Positions 1 to 12,747 of a DNA stretch of 64,000 bases are shown in pieces. Under the pieces are notes generated by a model. It had not been told where the DNA came from. It saw only the letters and a list, made by a program, of their open reading frames with translations, and searched no databases. Numbering within the stretch: the first letter of the stretch is position 1; the number at the start of each line of letters is the position of its first letter. A program made the position numbers and the translations under genes. The stretch lies in assembly GCF_036898095.1 (NCBI RefSeq), contig NC_090728.1, forward strand, positions 87,108,739 to 87,172,738, in the 5' to 3' direction. This DNA is from Palaemon carinicauda. Taxonomy: Eukaryota; Arthropoda; Malacostraca; Decapoda; Palaemonidae.

Positions 1-1021
1 ATTGGTGAAAGGTTGTTGCAAGCAGTGAAAAGTTTCTACAAAGGTAGTAAAGCATGTGTTAGAATAGGAAATGAAGTGAGCGATTGGTTTCCGGTGAGAG
101 TGGGGCTGAGACAGGGATGTGTGATTTCGCCATGGATGTTTAACTTGTATCTTGATGGAGTGGTGAGGGAGGTGAATGATCAAGTGCTTGGTCAAGGATT
201 GAAACTAATAGACGAGAGTGATCATGAATGGGAGGAAAATCAGTTGTTGTTTACAGATGATACTTTACTGGTTGCAGGTTTGGAAAAGAAGCTTGATCGA
301 ATAGTGACAGAGTTTGGAAGGGTATGTGAGAGAAGGAAGTTGAGAGTTAATGTGGGTAAGAGTAAGATAATGAGATGCATGAGAAGGGAGGTTGATGCGA
401 GGCTGAATGTTATGTTGAATGGAAAGTTACTTGAGGAAGTAGATCAGTTAAAGTACTTGGGGACTGTTGTTGCAGCAAATGGTGGAGTGGGAGCAGATGT
501 ACGTCAGAGAGTGAATGAAGGATGCAGTGTTGGGGGCAGTGAATGGAGTGGTAAAAAATAGAGGGTAAGGCATGAATGTAAAGAGAGTTCTGCATGAGGA
601 AGTGATTGCACCAACTGTGATGTATGGATCAGAGTTGTGGGGAATGAAAGTGACGGAGAGACATAAATTGAATGTGTTTGAAATGAAGTGTCTGTGGAGT
701 ATGGCTGGTGTATCTCAATTAGATAGGGTTAAGAACGAAGTAGTGAGGGTGAGAACAAGTGTAAGAAGTGATTTAGCAGCTAGAGTTGATATGAATGTGT
801 TGAGGTGGTTTGGCCATAATGAGAGAATGGAAAGTGGCTGTCTGCTAAAGAAGGTGATGGATGCAAGAGTTGATGGGAGAAGTACAAGATTAAGGCCAAG
901 GTTTGGGTGGATGGATGGAGTGAAGAAAGCCCTGGGTTATAGGCAGATAGATGTGAGAGAGGCAAGAGAGCATGCTAGAAGTAGGAATGAATGGCGAGTG
1001 ATTGTGACACAGTTCCGGTAG
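1..1021 (+). pseudogene. Reverse transcriptase, C-terminal part, decayed
   Basis: RNA-directed DNA polymerase of a LINE, which would copy element RNA at the target site. Visible in order: the finger/palm segment GLRQGCVISPWMFNLYLD, the catalytic motif LLFTDDTLLVAG (usually FADD; the alanine is threonine here, the two aspartates are kept), the segment KLRVNVGKSKIM, then the thumb and C-terminal region with RWFGHNERM and GWMDGVKKAL. The frame is open from base 1 (so 5' partial), shifts near base 520, meets a TAA at 566-568 in the continuing frame, and resumes at 572 (MNVKRVLHEE). The shift and the stop make this a pseudogene. Its family is very common in decapod genomes, where annotation pipelines usually call it jockey-like. 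Confidence 0.85.
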
Positions 1022-1245
1022 GCCTACTGCTTCCTCTGGCACCTTGGTGACTGCGGAGGTAGCAACAGTAGGGGATTCAGCGTATGAAACTGTGGTGGAT
1101 AACGGGGAAGGGTGGGCTGTGGCACCCTAGCAGTACTAGCCAAACTCGGCTGAATCCTTTGTCAGGCTGGGAAGAGCGGAGAGAGGAGAGGTCCCCTTTT
1201 TTCATTTGTTTGATGTGTGGGAGAGAGAGAGAGAGAGAAAGGGGA
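1..1245 (+). mobile_element. Non-LTR retrotransposon, 3' fragment
   Basis: The last part of a LINE: the C-terminal half of a reverse transcriptase (1-1,021) followed by about 220 bp of 3' untranslated sequence. The tail region (about 1,085-1,200, with 'ggataacggggaagggtggg' and 'ctagcagtactagcc') resembles 3' ends of LINEs I recognise from decapod sequence. The 5' part lies outside the window. It ends near a short (GA)n run at 1,222-1,238. The clade is not certain. Confidence 0.8.
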
Positions 1246-2477
1246 ATGTTTTAAAACCAGACGACCTTCCTTATTGTCCGCTTCTCGCTGCGTAGAGTAT
1301 AGGCTCTATCCCTGTATTTTACTTGTTTAGTGTTTTCCCCCAACCAAAATCCTCAAATTCCCCATATAGTCCAGCAGCATAGTCTGATATTTCATATCAA
1401 TTGTTAATTTCTTTCACAAAAGCACCAAAATTATTACATATGGAGAAGTGTCTTCTGTACCATTCTAGGTTTGGAGCCACCCACGGTTATGCCCTTGACA
1501 GCTATGGCCGTCATTTACCAAAATGGGCACAGGGTAGCAAAAGGGGCTATATGCTCTTATTTTTTAATTGCATTTCTGTTAGATATAAATGATGTGTAAA
1601 ATTTAATACACTGACCATAAAAATAAAACACATTTCTAAGTATTATGAGTAAGTAATTTTTTTTTTTATTAAAAAAGTATGTAATTTGTAGATAACACCT
1701 CTTCTGAAACTATTTGTTGAAAAGTGTGAATCATTGAAGAACCTTGGTCAATTGATATTCATCACAGTCAATGGGTTTATGGTCAATAAAAATTTCATTT
1801 TATCTTACACATTTTACTCTAATTTAGAAAGGTAATTGATAATCGAGATAATTACATACTCAGACAAGTAATCCAATTATTACACACCTGACTTTGAAAT
1901 ACCTACCATGTTAGCAGGACACATGCATATGAATCATGCATATTTCAGTAAAGTATGATATAACGATAACTGCACAGGGTAACTACTGACTAGAAAACAC
2001 AAGTACAAGTATACAATTATAAAAGTTTACTGGTTCTCTTTGGAGCAAGAAGTCAACTCGTTTACAAGCAATTCAAATATGTATTTGCTCATTCTAAGCT
2101 AGGATAATATCTGGTAGTCTGTGTGTACTCGCATTCTCCTCTGCAAGCTTTCTTGCATTCGCATTAATTTTTTTACAGCATTTCTTTCAGCAGATGAGAC
2201 CAGCTCAAAGCAGCTTTTTAAAGCTTCTGGGTGGGTGGTCCAGATTGGTTCGTACCCCCCTATTATCTGGGCTGAGGAACCAAGACATGTCCCTAGATAT
2301 AACCACCATGGAAGACTGATCTCATGACATGCAGTTCCAAAGTATGGAAAGTAGGTGGGCTGTACTAAATGGAGTTCTTGGCAAAGAGTTTCTTCCTCGC
2401 CTCATTGTATCTGTATATTGACCAGGGAAGTCTTAGAGAAGCACCACAAATCTTTCAATGCAGTGCATTGTATTGTC
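1246..2477. other. No gene seen
   Basis: AT-rich sequence with scattered short open frames and no recognisable domain, repeat boundary or splice-like structure. The frame at 1,401-1,592 is short, has ordinary intergenic composition and matches nothing I know. Confidence 0.5.
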
Positions 2478-4447
2478 CTAGATACTGACTGGCGTGGTGG
2501 TCAGGGTGACTGGAAAATTTCTTAGTTCTGGAAACAACTTCCATGAGGCCCAGTCATATTTCTTATGGTCTATGAAGGCTGATACCGTGTCACATCCTGT
2601 CATAGAGTGAAAGATAGGGAGGGTACTTGCCCTCTGTGGACCAGGAGGGGGTACTATTCTATGGGTAGGGATGTAGTGGTAGTTTTTGCCATTCTCAAAA
2701 ATACATCCAGAGTTCATCTGCACATGGTAGTGTTTGTGCTACAATCACCACCAAGACAACAACGTCGGTGTCTGTTGTTCAAACTTGAATCCAACAGTGG
2801 TCATGTTCTGCAGCATGGGTCACATGCAGCATTATGCAATTGTCTGGCTTTTCTTGACTGCATGGAGCCAGTAGGCTTTCATCTTCCTTTCTTGGGAGAT
2901 AGAGCACTGCTTTTCCATTGCTGACTACCAGTGCCTTTGAACAGGTAGGAGAAGAGCTCCCTTTTGTTAGCATTGATACCTAGGAAACTCTTCCTATTTC
3001 CTGGTACGGCTGTGGTGGTCACCATAATCTTTCATACCCCTTTTCTTTGTTTTTCCTTTGTTGCTATTCTTAAGGAGCCATCTTCGTAGCTATCCCAGAC
3101 AAGGTTAAAGCGTGAAGTATGATGCAGTTAGCCTTGAAGACTTGGTGGGCATATTCTTCAAATGTCTTGGCATTGCCAGGCTTCAACATTTGCAAACTAA
3201 CAGCACCATCAAGGATAGCAGAAGTGAAAGTAGGTGCATCAGAATGAGATTCAGCAATGCCTTCAAGGCACTCCAGAAGCTGGTTTTTGCCACCCAGATG
3301 TAGCTTGCTTGCATCAGAAAGTACAGGAGGACATGCTTTACTTTCATGACATAAGAATTCGCCTTGGTTCCCATTGCAGTTTTGATAGCAAATATAAAGC
3401 CTTGCAAATAAAACCATATCATTCATCATAAAAGCTTCCTTTCCTTTGGATACTTGAGCTAATTTGCTTTCAAAAGAGGGGAAGCTTCTTACTCTTCACA
3501 GATTTGACAATAGCTTTGTTTCTAGCTAAGAGGCAATGCCATTATTTGAGTAAATGAAATCTCAAGACTTGATGTATCTTTATGATGGTATGTCTCCTCA
3601 TTGGCATCTGGATACATGTTCTCCTTCTCAAACTCCATGATAGCTCTGGCAGCCTCAAGTCCAGCTACCATCTTTCTCCTCAGAGCACAGAGATTACCTT
3701 TAAGGCCAACAACACCTCCGTCCCCCTTGAAATGGTCATTGTTCGATACATGTGCTTGGCAAGTAGCTGCAGTGACCTGGTGTACCCTTCTTGTGCCTGT
3801 GATGCTTGAGGCCCAAAGGAAGGAGACAGCGGTCCCTGCAGCAGCAGTCTTTGCCTGTACAGGTGCATGTTGTGGCTTATTGCAAACGTCCCTGCCTGGC
3901 ATTCTGCTAGATGGAAGATCTAGTCCTGCTCAAACTCGATAGTGTTTTTGTAGTGTCTGCAATCTCACCATTCTTGTGAGCTAAGGAGCTAAGGATGGGG
4001 TGTTTTGGGGAGCCCATAGGTCTACCTACTGAGTCACCAGCATCCATTGCCTGGCCCACCCTGGTCCTAGCCTGGGTGGAGAGGGGGCTTGGGTACTGAT
4101 CATATGGATATATGTTTAGTCTCTGGCGCATTGTCACTGTCTCTTGCCTCTGCCATTTATGAAGGGCCTTTAAATAGTGTCTTCAGTGGTGCAATCTCGA
4201 TAAGCAGGCCTCTGAACATCACCACCAGTTTGTCTTCCCCATGTGGTTTCAGCCACTGCCACTGTATCTGCTTTACAAGAACAAATAATGGCTGATCGCA
4301 ACCCACAACAGGCATTTGGCCTCGATTGAGATGCTGAATGGTAGTTCTCTTCGCCTCCATGCAATGTCTCAATCTTGAGACTGTAAGTGCAATTTCATGG
4401 AACATATGAAGCAGTGAAGCTTGTGTGCAGTCCATGTTAAGATGCAT
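2478..4447 (-). pseudogene. Multicopy TGCDTVSAF-motif protein, decayed
   Basis: Fragments of one protein in several minus-strand frames, in the order known from a large unnamed family expanded in cnidarians, fishes and crustaceans. From 5' to 3': a DQPLFVLVKQIQWQW segment with GEDKLVVMF (4,157-4,447); RVHQVTAAT and KGDGGVVGLKG...ALRRKMVAGLEAAR (3,522-3,902); CPPVLSDASKLHLGG, AILDGAVSLQMLKP and FEEYAHQVF (3,070-3,429); SLLAPCSQEKPDN...IMLHVTHAA (2,779-2,973); LPIFHSMTGCDTVSAF with WKLFPEL (2,478-2,723). Frames change at least four times and a central block (the usual RLDLVWD region) is missing or unreadable. The family's biochemical function is not established to my knowledge. The copy number of the family elsewhere suggests spread by mobile elements. 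I recognise the family from memory of motifs; no search was run. Confidence 0.7.
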
Positions 4448-4555
4448 TAGCTGGAACTACTTCCTAGACATGGTAAATCCCACTCATGTTGGATCTGCTC
4501 CTCATGATAATCTCTCCATATTCTGCAAAAAATAAGAGCACCTTGTTACCACACT

Positions 4556-4558
4556 AGG

Positions 4559-4593
<35 letters not shown>

Positions 4594-4760
4594 TTGCTAA
4601 GCGACAACCCTAGTAGGAAAAGCAGGATGCTCTAAGCCCAGGTGCTCCAACAGGGAAAGTAGCCCAATGAGGAAAGGGACTAAGGAAATAAAAGAAATAC
4701 AAGAGAAGTAATGTACAATTAAGATAAAATGTTTTAAGAACATTAACTTCATTAAAGTGA
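4556..4760 (+). repeat. Interspersed (ATT)n-headed repeat, SINE-like
   Basis: An (ATT)n run (4,556-4,591) followed by 'cttgctaagcgacaaccc', 'aaaagcaggatgctctaag' and 'gctccaacagggaaagtag'. This block is an abundant interspersed repeat I recognise from decapod transcripts and genomes. The boundary at the 3' side is approximate. Confidence 0.6.
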
Positions 4761-6239
4761 ATCTTTGATATATCAATTATAAAAACTTAAAAAAACAGTC
4801 CCAGACAGACATAATTTAATTTCAATTCAAGTTCAACTCACGTTCAACTCAAGTTCAGGAAACGAGATAAGTCAGAGGTGAATCTGATCTTTCAAACTTA
4901 CATGTATTTTGATGAAAATTTTACAACTTCAATCTTGAGCACTTCAAAAATTTTCTAAGTCTCAAAATTCTGGATAGCATTCTTAAAACATTATTTATAT
5001 GTTAAATGATTTCAACAAACGTTTACAAGTGCTCTCACAATCAATGAGTTTACATCTTAATTTCTGGGCAAGACTACAGCAAGGAGACTAGTTCTTAAAA
5101 GTTACTTTACATGACACTAAAAAAGTATAAGTTCAAATCAAAGGCTTAGCTTGGGTGCCCTTAGCACAATGGAGAGTGACGTGAGCCTTCTATCATGGCA
5201 CTCCTCGGACTAACTCTAGGTGTGGCAACTCTCAAGTCATGGTCCTTTGGTGTCCTAGGGTAGGTGCCATCTTTCCTAGGGGTGTCGAGGTAGGAGTCCG
5301 TTCTGTTACCAAGTGGATATTACTGATCTCCTGGCTGTAGCTTTCCCACACAATCTGTAAGAACAAAGAGGAAACATCAAAAAGTCCTCGTCAACAGAAA
5401 TGAGAGGGCAACAGAACTCTGTCGCCGTTTGAAGCTGAGGTAGCGTGTATTCCCAAGCGAAGCCAGCAGGCAGAGGTCGTTCACATGACTCCAAAAGGGG
5501 GTTTCAAATATTTGTTATGTGTGACAAAACAACAGAAAGTGAAATAAGATAGGATAGGGAGCCCAAGTGTACCCTCAAGCAAATGAGAACTCTACTCCAA
5601 GACAGTGGAACATCATGGTAGAGACGCTATGGCACTACCCAAGACTAGAGAACAATAGTTTTATTTTGGAGTGTCCTTCTAGAAGAGCTGCTTAGCATAG
5701 CTAAAGAGTCTCTTCTACCCTTACCAAGAGGAAAGTAGCCACTGAACTATTACAGTGCAGTAGTTGAACGCTTGAGCAAAAAATATGTGTTTGGTAATCT
5801 CATTGTTGTCAGGAATATGAGGACAGAGAAGAATATGTAAAGAATAGGCCAGACTATTCGGTGTATGTGCAGAGAAAGGGAAAATGAGCCGTAACCAGAG
5901 TGAAGGATCCAGTGTAGTACTGTCTGGGCACTCAAAGAGCCTAATAACTCTTCATCGGTAGTATCTCAACGTGTTGCTAGTACCCTGGCTTACCCACTAC
6001 CTGCAGCTTTGCTACAACACATTTACCAAATTCTACACTACTTCTACTACTACATTTTCTTTCACAAAACAATTGTTGGAATTACTATAAATCAACAGAT
6101 GGACATGCGTTTTGTTTTCAGTCTTCATTGCACATATGTGGAGTATTTATCGCCTCTAAGAAACCTGCCAAAATAATTACAAGTAGAAAAGCACTCTGAG
6201 AGTGCAGACTTCCACCACGGAGAGCTTATTTCTCGAAAC
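4761..6239. other. No gene seen
   Basis: Non-coding sequence with no recognisable domain. A GC-richer stretch at about 5,150-5,980 could be an old repeat but I cannot assign it. Confidence 0.5.
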
Positions 6240-6530
6240 CAACTTGCCTTTCCCAGAATCAAATTAGAGCGTAGGCGTATTTGAAGTCTCTGTGGCATCC
6301 ATTGGGGTTAAGGGTGGGGTTAATTTGTTCGATCTATTGCTTGACCTTGACCTTTGACCTAGGACTTTTGAAATTGAATCACTTCCACGTCTCAACATAA
6401 AAATAAATCCCTGAAAGTTTCACTATATGAGTAAAAATGTGGACAGAAAGTTGTTCACAAAGAAACAAACAAACAGACTAACAGGGGTGAAAACATAACC
6501 TCCTCCTAACTTCGTTGGCAGTGGTAATGA
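6240..6530. repeat. Interspersed repeat, marine-invertebrate type
   Basis: Contains 'cttgaccttgacctttgac', 'aaattgaatcacttccacg', a run of 'aaacaaacaaacag' and 'aaaacataacctcctcc' followed by 'aacttcgttggc'. I recognise this as a widely dispersed repeat of decapods and other marine invertebrates. Whether it is a LINE 3' end or a SINE is uncertain. Confidence 0.55.
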
Positions 6531-8300
6531 AATATCTCCTATGTTGTTAAAGAAAAATGACGTCGATTTTGGAAAATGACCGCCAAAGGTGACCAAGGTA
6601 CAATCTCGAGTGACTCCATATCCAGGATTGTTCAAACTACACCAGTTAACATGTGTACCAAGTTTGGTGCTTTTATGAAAAATGAACTATTGGTTTACTA
6701 CTCTGCTGAATTTTTAATCCCTCCCCCTATTCTTGTTGTTCTCCAAGGATATCCAGTTTCTCAGAAACCCCTCATTATTCTTAGAAAAGAAGGTAAGATT
6801 TATTCGAAACACGCGATGTAGTGTAGAGAAATGTTATTTTACTGCAACTGAATTCAGCTGCGGTCTAAACTGTAAATTTAACAAAATTATTCCATTTATT
6901 GTCAAGCAAATATTTCACTCTTGTCACTTATCATTAATTGGTTACATTTATGATAAATAATCAGAAAAGGTAAAATATCAAGTGGCATAATTATAAGCTC
7001 GTGTGGGTTAACTGTTTTAACTATACAGTTAAGAGAAATATTGCTCCTGATGTGTTTATTCAAAATTATTGTGCTACTTTCTCTTAATCTAATCTTGTTG
7101 AAATACACTCAAGTCTCTGCTATTCTGGGATAACAAGGTTGTTGCCATTTGTAAAACCAATCTACCAATTTTTTTTTTCTTTTTATTAAGGATATTATAA
7201 GAGTTTGTTCATTTTGCTGTACATGCACTGAGGCGAAGCTTTTATATAACAGCTTGAAGGTGAGTGAGTTCTAATTAAAGATGCACAGGCCGTTCTTGCA
7301 CAGTTTTACTATCTTTTCACTGTTGTCAACGAATATTCTTGACGATTCCATATTCTGTTAAATGGCATCAACAATAACTGAATGACTAAACACTGCCTTT
7401 GCTTTAGGTGGGATGCCTGGTGCCATTGTCCATTCTAATAGATGACACGCATTTTTTTCTCGAGAAAGGTTCATACCCACGTCACTTGTCGTAGAAGAGG
7501 GAAGAGTCAAATTTAACGATACAATGGTATTATTTAGAAATGGCTTTCTATAGCCCTTAAACCTTGAAATTTGTTTTCAACTGAATGTGAAATAATTCTA
7601 CTAGAATGAAGTTATTGTGAAGGAAGTTAAACATTTGGATTCAAACCCAAACGGTCATATTAGGTACTCAGGTGGTCGAAATAATCTTCTGTTCCTCTTC
7701 AGGATCTCGTTCCATGCCCTGGCACGGTCTCGACTTCCCCATCCTAGCCAATGAGGAATCTGAGATTTCATTGTAGACTCCATGGAACCTGTACCATTTT
7801 GAAATAGAAAAAATGGGTTTGTTGTGGAAGATTCCTCCCATAATAATATCAGACCGAGCAGTGTTTATGAACTTCATTGATAGTTATATCTGTTTAGTAT
7901 TAAGTGAATATTCTTGATACTACTGCAATTTTATTATTATCTACTAATGTTTACTAATAGATATATATCTTGGTATTGAAATGTAGTACCTTTGTAAATT
8001 TTATGATATTTGATTTTTGCACACAATATCTTTGGTATGGGAATGTTATGGGAATTAACATTAATTAATCTTAATTGTCAGTGTGATAAAGGATGGTGGA
8101 ATGCATTAGTTTACTTATTTCTTGCAATAATGGTATCATTTAATTTCAGATCTATTTGCACTACAAGTTGAAGGAAACTTTGAAAACAGAATTTCATCAA
8201 TGTAAATATAACAGTAGTAATGTAAATTTTGGTTTCTATAAATCGATTGGCTTTTATGGCCAGACGTAAGCTCTTAGAATATGCTGCTCATAGATATAAC
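6531..8300. other. No gene seen
   Basis: AT-rich sequence. Short open frames on both strands show no recognisable domain. Confidence 0.5.
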
Positions 8301-8311
8301 CTTTGAGAAGA

Positions 8312-9043
<732 letters not shown>

Positions 9044-9815
9044 AAAATTGAGTGGTTAAGGGGATTGTAAGATTTACCTTTTTAGTGTTAATGGTATTAG
9101 CATACTGTATTGTTAAGTTCAGTTCAGTTAATCTGAATAAGCATATTTCCATATTAGTGTTGCTGTCCATCTCTTTACATCGAGCCTAATACTTAGAAAT
9201 TTTGAAGATATTTCTGAAATATAGACATATAAGTATGTCTTCTCACCAAAAAGGGAAATTCTTAGCCAAAGAAGGAAAGAAAAATTTTCATATGGAGGAC
9301 AATTATTTGTGTTTGATAAGTTTAGTAAACTAGATGATAATGTCAAATTTTGGCGTTGTGATCAAGGTGCTAGGTACAATGCAGGGATTCATACAAAATT
9401 TGGATCTGTTATCAAGGAAGTAAACAAGGTTTCCCATAATCCATCTGCACGTGATGTTGAAGTGGCTAAAGTTTACACAGCCTTGAAACAACGCGCAGTA
9501 TACACCATTGAAAAGCCAGATGTATTAATAAGTGAGATATTAACAAATGTATCACAAGTTACGCTTGGTTCATTGCCTGATGCTTCAGCTATGAGAAAAT
9601 TATTAAACGCAAAAGGAAAGCCGTAAGTGCTCCTCCTCAGACTCCTGCAGATCTTCAAGAGTTAGAGTTGCTGCACCAGTACAAGATTTACATTCCAGAA
9701 GAATGGAGAAAAGATCATTTCTTGATAGGTGATAGTGGGCCTGGATTACACAGAATTCTGCTTTTTGGAAGAGAAAGTTGGTTGCAACATTTACATTCAT
9801 CTGATACTCGATATC

Positions 9816-10177
<362 letters not shown>

Positions 10178-10311
10178 CTTTGAGAAGAATTATCTTTTTG
10201 GGGTTTGGTCTTCTGTCCTGGCAGTTTTTTTCAGTTCTTTGTGTAAAGTTTTATTGTACATCATACAAACCTTTTTTATTCTGCAATATATTTTCTACAA
10301 AAAAAAAAAAG

Positions 10312-10593
10312 TTTTCTGGGCTCAATCCCTGTGCCGCGCAGTGAAATGCTCCTTAAGCACCATTTCAAAGGAATATAACTGCTAATATTACCAGAGAAAA
10401 AATGTAAAGGAATGCTAGGTTGAACTAGCTCGCTCACCTAATGGTGTCGGTATAGACTGGGGCGAAATACCAGAGGTCTCGTACCATTTAGACTTCTCCT
10501 CTTCGAAATCCCCCAATAGTGAGGTGCCGTTCAACCTCCCCTGCCTCGCAGACCAGCACTACTAACTCAACCCACGCTTGCCCATCACTCCTT
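10312..10593 (+). repeat. DIRS-A left inverted terminal repeat
   Basis: Begins ttttctgggctcaatcc and ends near gcccatcactcctt. About 250 bp (10,340-10,593) are a near-identical inverse of 18,437-18,690. The outermost 30 bp differ from the right end, as expected for DIRS, and are complemented instead by the internal region at 18,293-18,326. Confidence 0.92.
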
Positions 10594-12732
10594 TCAAGCA
10601 CCTGTTTGATATAAGTCCAAGTTTTTTATTTCGTGTGTTTCATTGGATTTATCATCAACTTTCTCTCGATGGCCGATTCCCAAGATACCCCATCGAAGTT
10701 AAGTACCTTATCCATGAGTTTTTAACGAGATTGGGCAGTGTCATCTTTGTTTTTATTATTGAGAAGTGTTTATATATGAGCGGCGTCCCCGTTCTTTCTT
10801 TCGCCTCTGCCCTTTGTCTCGTTAGTTCGTCCGTCTTTTATATTCGTTCGATCCTTTAGGAGTTTTTTCCTTATATTCATTTAGTACACAGACTTTATGC
10901 TTTCATATAGCAATATTCATTTAGTACACCGACTTTATGCTTTCATATAGCATTTATTTTATGTTATCCTATGATATCGGTGTTAGCGTTTCATCAGGAG
11001 TAGGTTATGTTGGTATGCCTGCATTCGTGCATGTTGGTGGAAAGCGTCACCATTGAGATGGTTTCGCTAGTTCTAGGAGCTTTAATTTCGACCATCTCAC
11101 TTATTATTAGTAAAACCTTTTGTTTTATTACGCTCCACCTAGTTTTACGTTTGGTTCGAGTGGGACTCTCGCGTATTTTGTTGTTTTTACTGTTCGATCT
11201 ACCGCTTCAGTAACTAGGTTGGTACCCCTGCTTTCAATCTCCTGATGGCGTCATGCTCCTCCCTTTTTACTCGCCCGAGTCCCTCTCTCGCCATATTTTT
11301 TCTGCATGCCTAACCTTACTTACGTGATTTCGCTTTTAATTCATTAATTATTTTTATGTATTTGTGCATTGATATTATATTTATTGCTTACTCCGTTATG
11401 ATCATATTTTTGGGATTTTCATGTCATGATTAGGGGATCTCCAGTTGGTAGCCCTGTCTACCACTGCGCACTGGCGATTTCCCTGTACCATTACACCCCC
11501 CCCCAACAAGTTGGGGAGGTTATTCCATCCCCCCCCCCTTCAGTGTACACCCTTCCTCTCACTCGATGGTTGTTGGTTATGATTTACGGGTCAAGTATGC
11601 TTGTACCTCAGTCTTCCATCAACGTTCCGACATATTGAGGACTGAGTATACCAACGGGGTATGACTTAGTCTCATTCATTCATACCGGGCGGTTTCGTCT
11701 CCCCCCTCCCGTCGCCATCGGTCGGGGAGGGGGAAGGCCGGGACCACCGGGGACTATCACACGTGATTAGTCGGTATAACTGCACCTTGGTGTAACCTTG
11801 CTTTTAGCTACGGTTGTTAGAATGAGCACTTATATTAGGAGTGTCCTCCCCTACGGTACCTCATGCTATTATCGTCCGTATAGGACTTATTATATCCCAT
11901 ATCATTATTTTATATTCTACATGAATCATTACCTTTGTCCCGGTACCTCAGGTAAGGTAGGGGGGTTCCACTGGCTCCCCCCGCGCTCTCCCGTTGTACC
12001 CTCCCGTCATACCCTCCCGTCATCAGACATCGGAGCCGCCGAGCTCTTAACTACAAGATCGGTTGACACTGACACGGTTTTGATTAATATCCTCCCTCCG
12101 GGAGCCCAAGTGTCCTCCCCTACGGTACCTCATGCTATTATCGTCCGTATAGGACTTATTATATCCCATATCATTATTTTATATTCTACATGAATCATTA
12201 CCTTTGTCCCGGTACCTCAGGTAAGGTAGGGGGGTTCCACTGGTTCCCCCCGCGCTCTCCCGTTGTACCCTCCCGTCATACCCTCCCGTCATCAGACATC
12301 GGAGCCGCCGAGCTCTTAACTACATGATCGGTTGACACTGACACGGTTTTGATTAATATCCTCCCTCCGGGAGCCCTATTCATTACAGACATTAGTTTTA
12401 GATCATAATTGGCGTTTTCTATTTATGTACTTTAAGGATGTATCTTGGGTACTTTAAGTTTACTTTAAGTTACTTTAAGTTTACTTTAAGTTTACTTACC
12501 AACCCTGTTCCCCGGCCACGGGGGCCCCGGAACTAGTTATGATTATATATTCATCACTGTTTTTTGCATCCTTTTTCATACCCGGCTCTGCCGGATTGCT
12601 ATTGGAATAGTCTCAGTTCTCTACATGTTTAGTCTAAGGCTATACATTTATTTTATTAACTGGCAGGTCCCGGACCCTCCGGGACCCCTTATAGAGAAAC
12701 TAGTAGATGCTCATGGACTATTCCTTTTACAG
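10594..12732 (+). other. DIRS-A 5' leader, non-coding
   Basis: About 2.1 kb between the ITR and the gag exon. It holds a 40-bp tandem duplication (about 10,877-10,955, 'ttcatttagtacac' units), the 269-bp tandem duplication listed separately, and 'tactttaagtt' units at 12,427-12,500. It ends at an acceptor-like site, ccttttacag, at 12,723-12,732, so part of it may be an intron. The small open frames in it look spurious. Confidence 0.6.
11841..12378 (+). repeat. 269-bp tandem duplication in DIRS-A leader
   Basis: Units 11,841-12,109 and 12,110-about 12,378, each starting gtgtcctcccctacgg and ending near ctccgggagccc. I see only about two base differences between them (ctggct/ctggtt and acaagatc/acatgatc), so the duplication is recent. 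Confidence 0.92.
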
Positions 12733-12747
12733 GTGGTCCGTTGCCGG

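Noticed and set aside
5150..5500. Exon-like GC-richer stretch
   Set aside because: Frames are short and unmatched and no paired splice sites with continuing frame were found.
10594..12700. Open frames in the DIRS-A leader (for example 10,578-10,859 and 11,798-12,193)
   Set aside because: No conserved domain, not present in the DIRS-B leader, and one is built on the tandem duplication.
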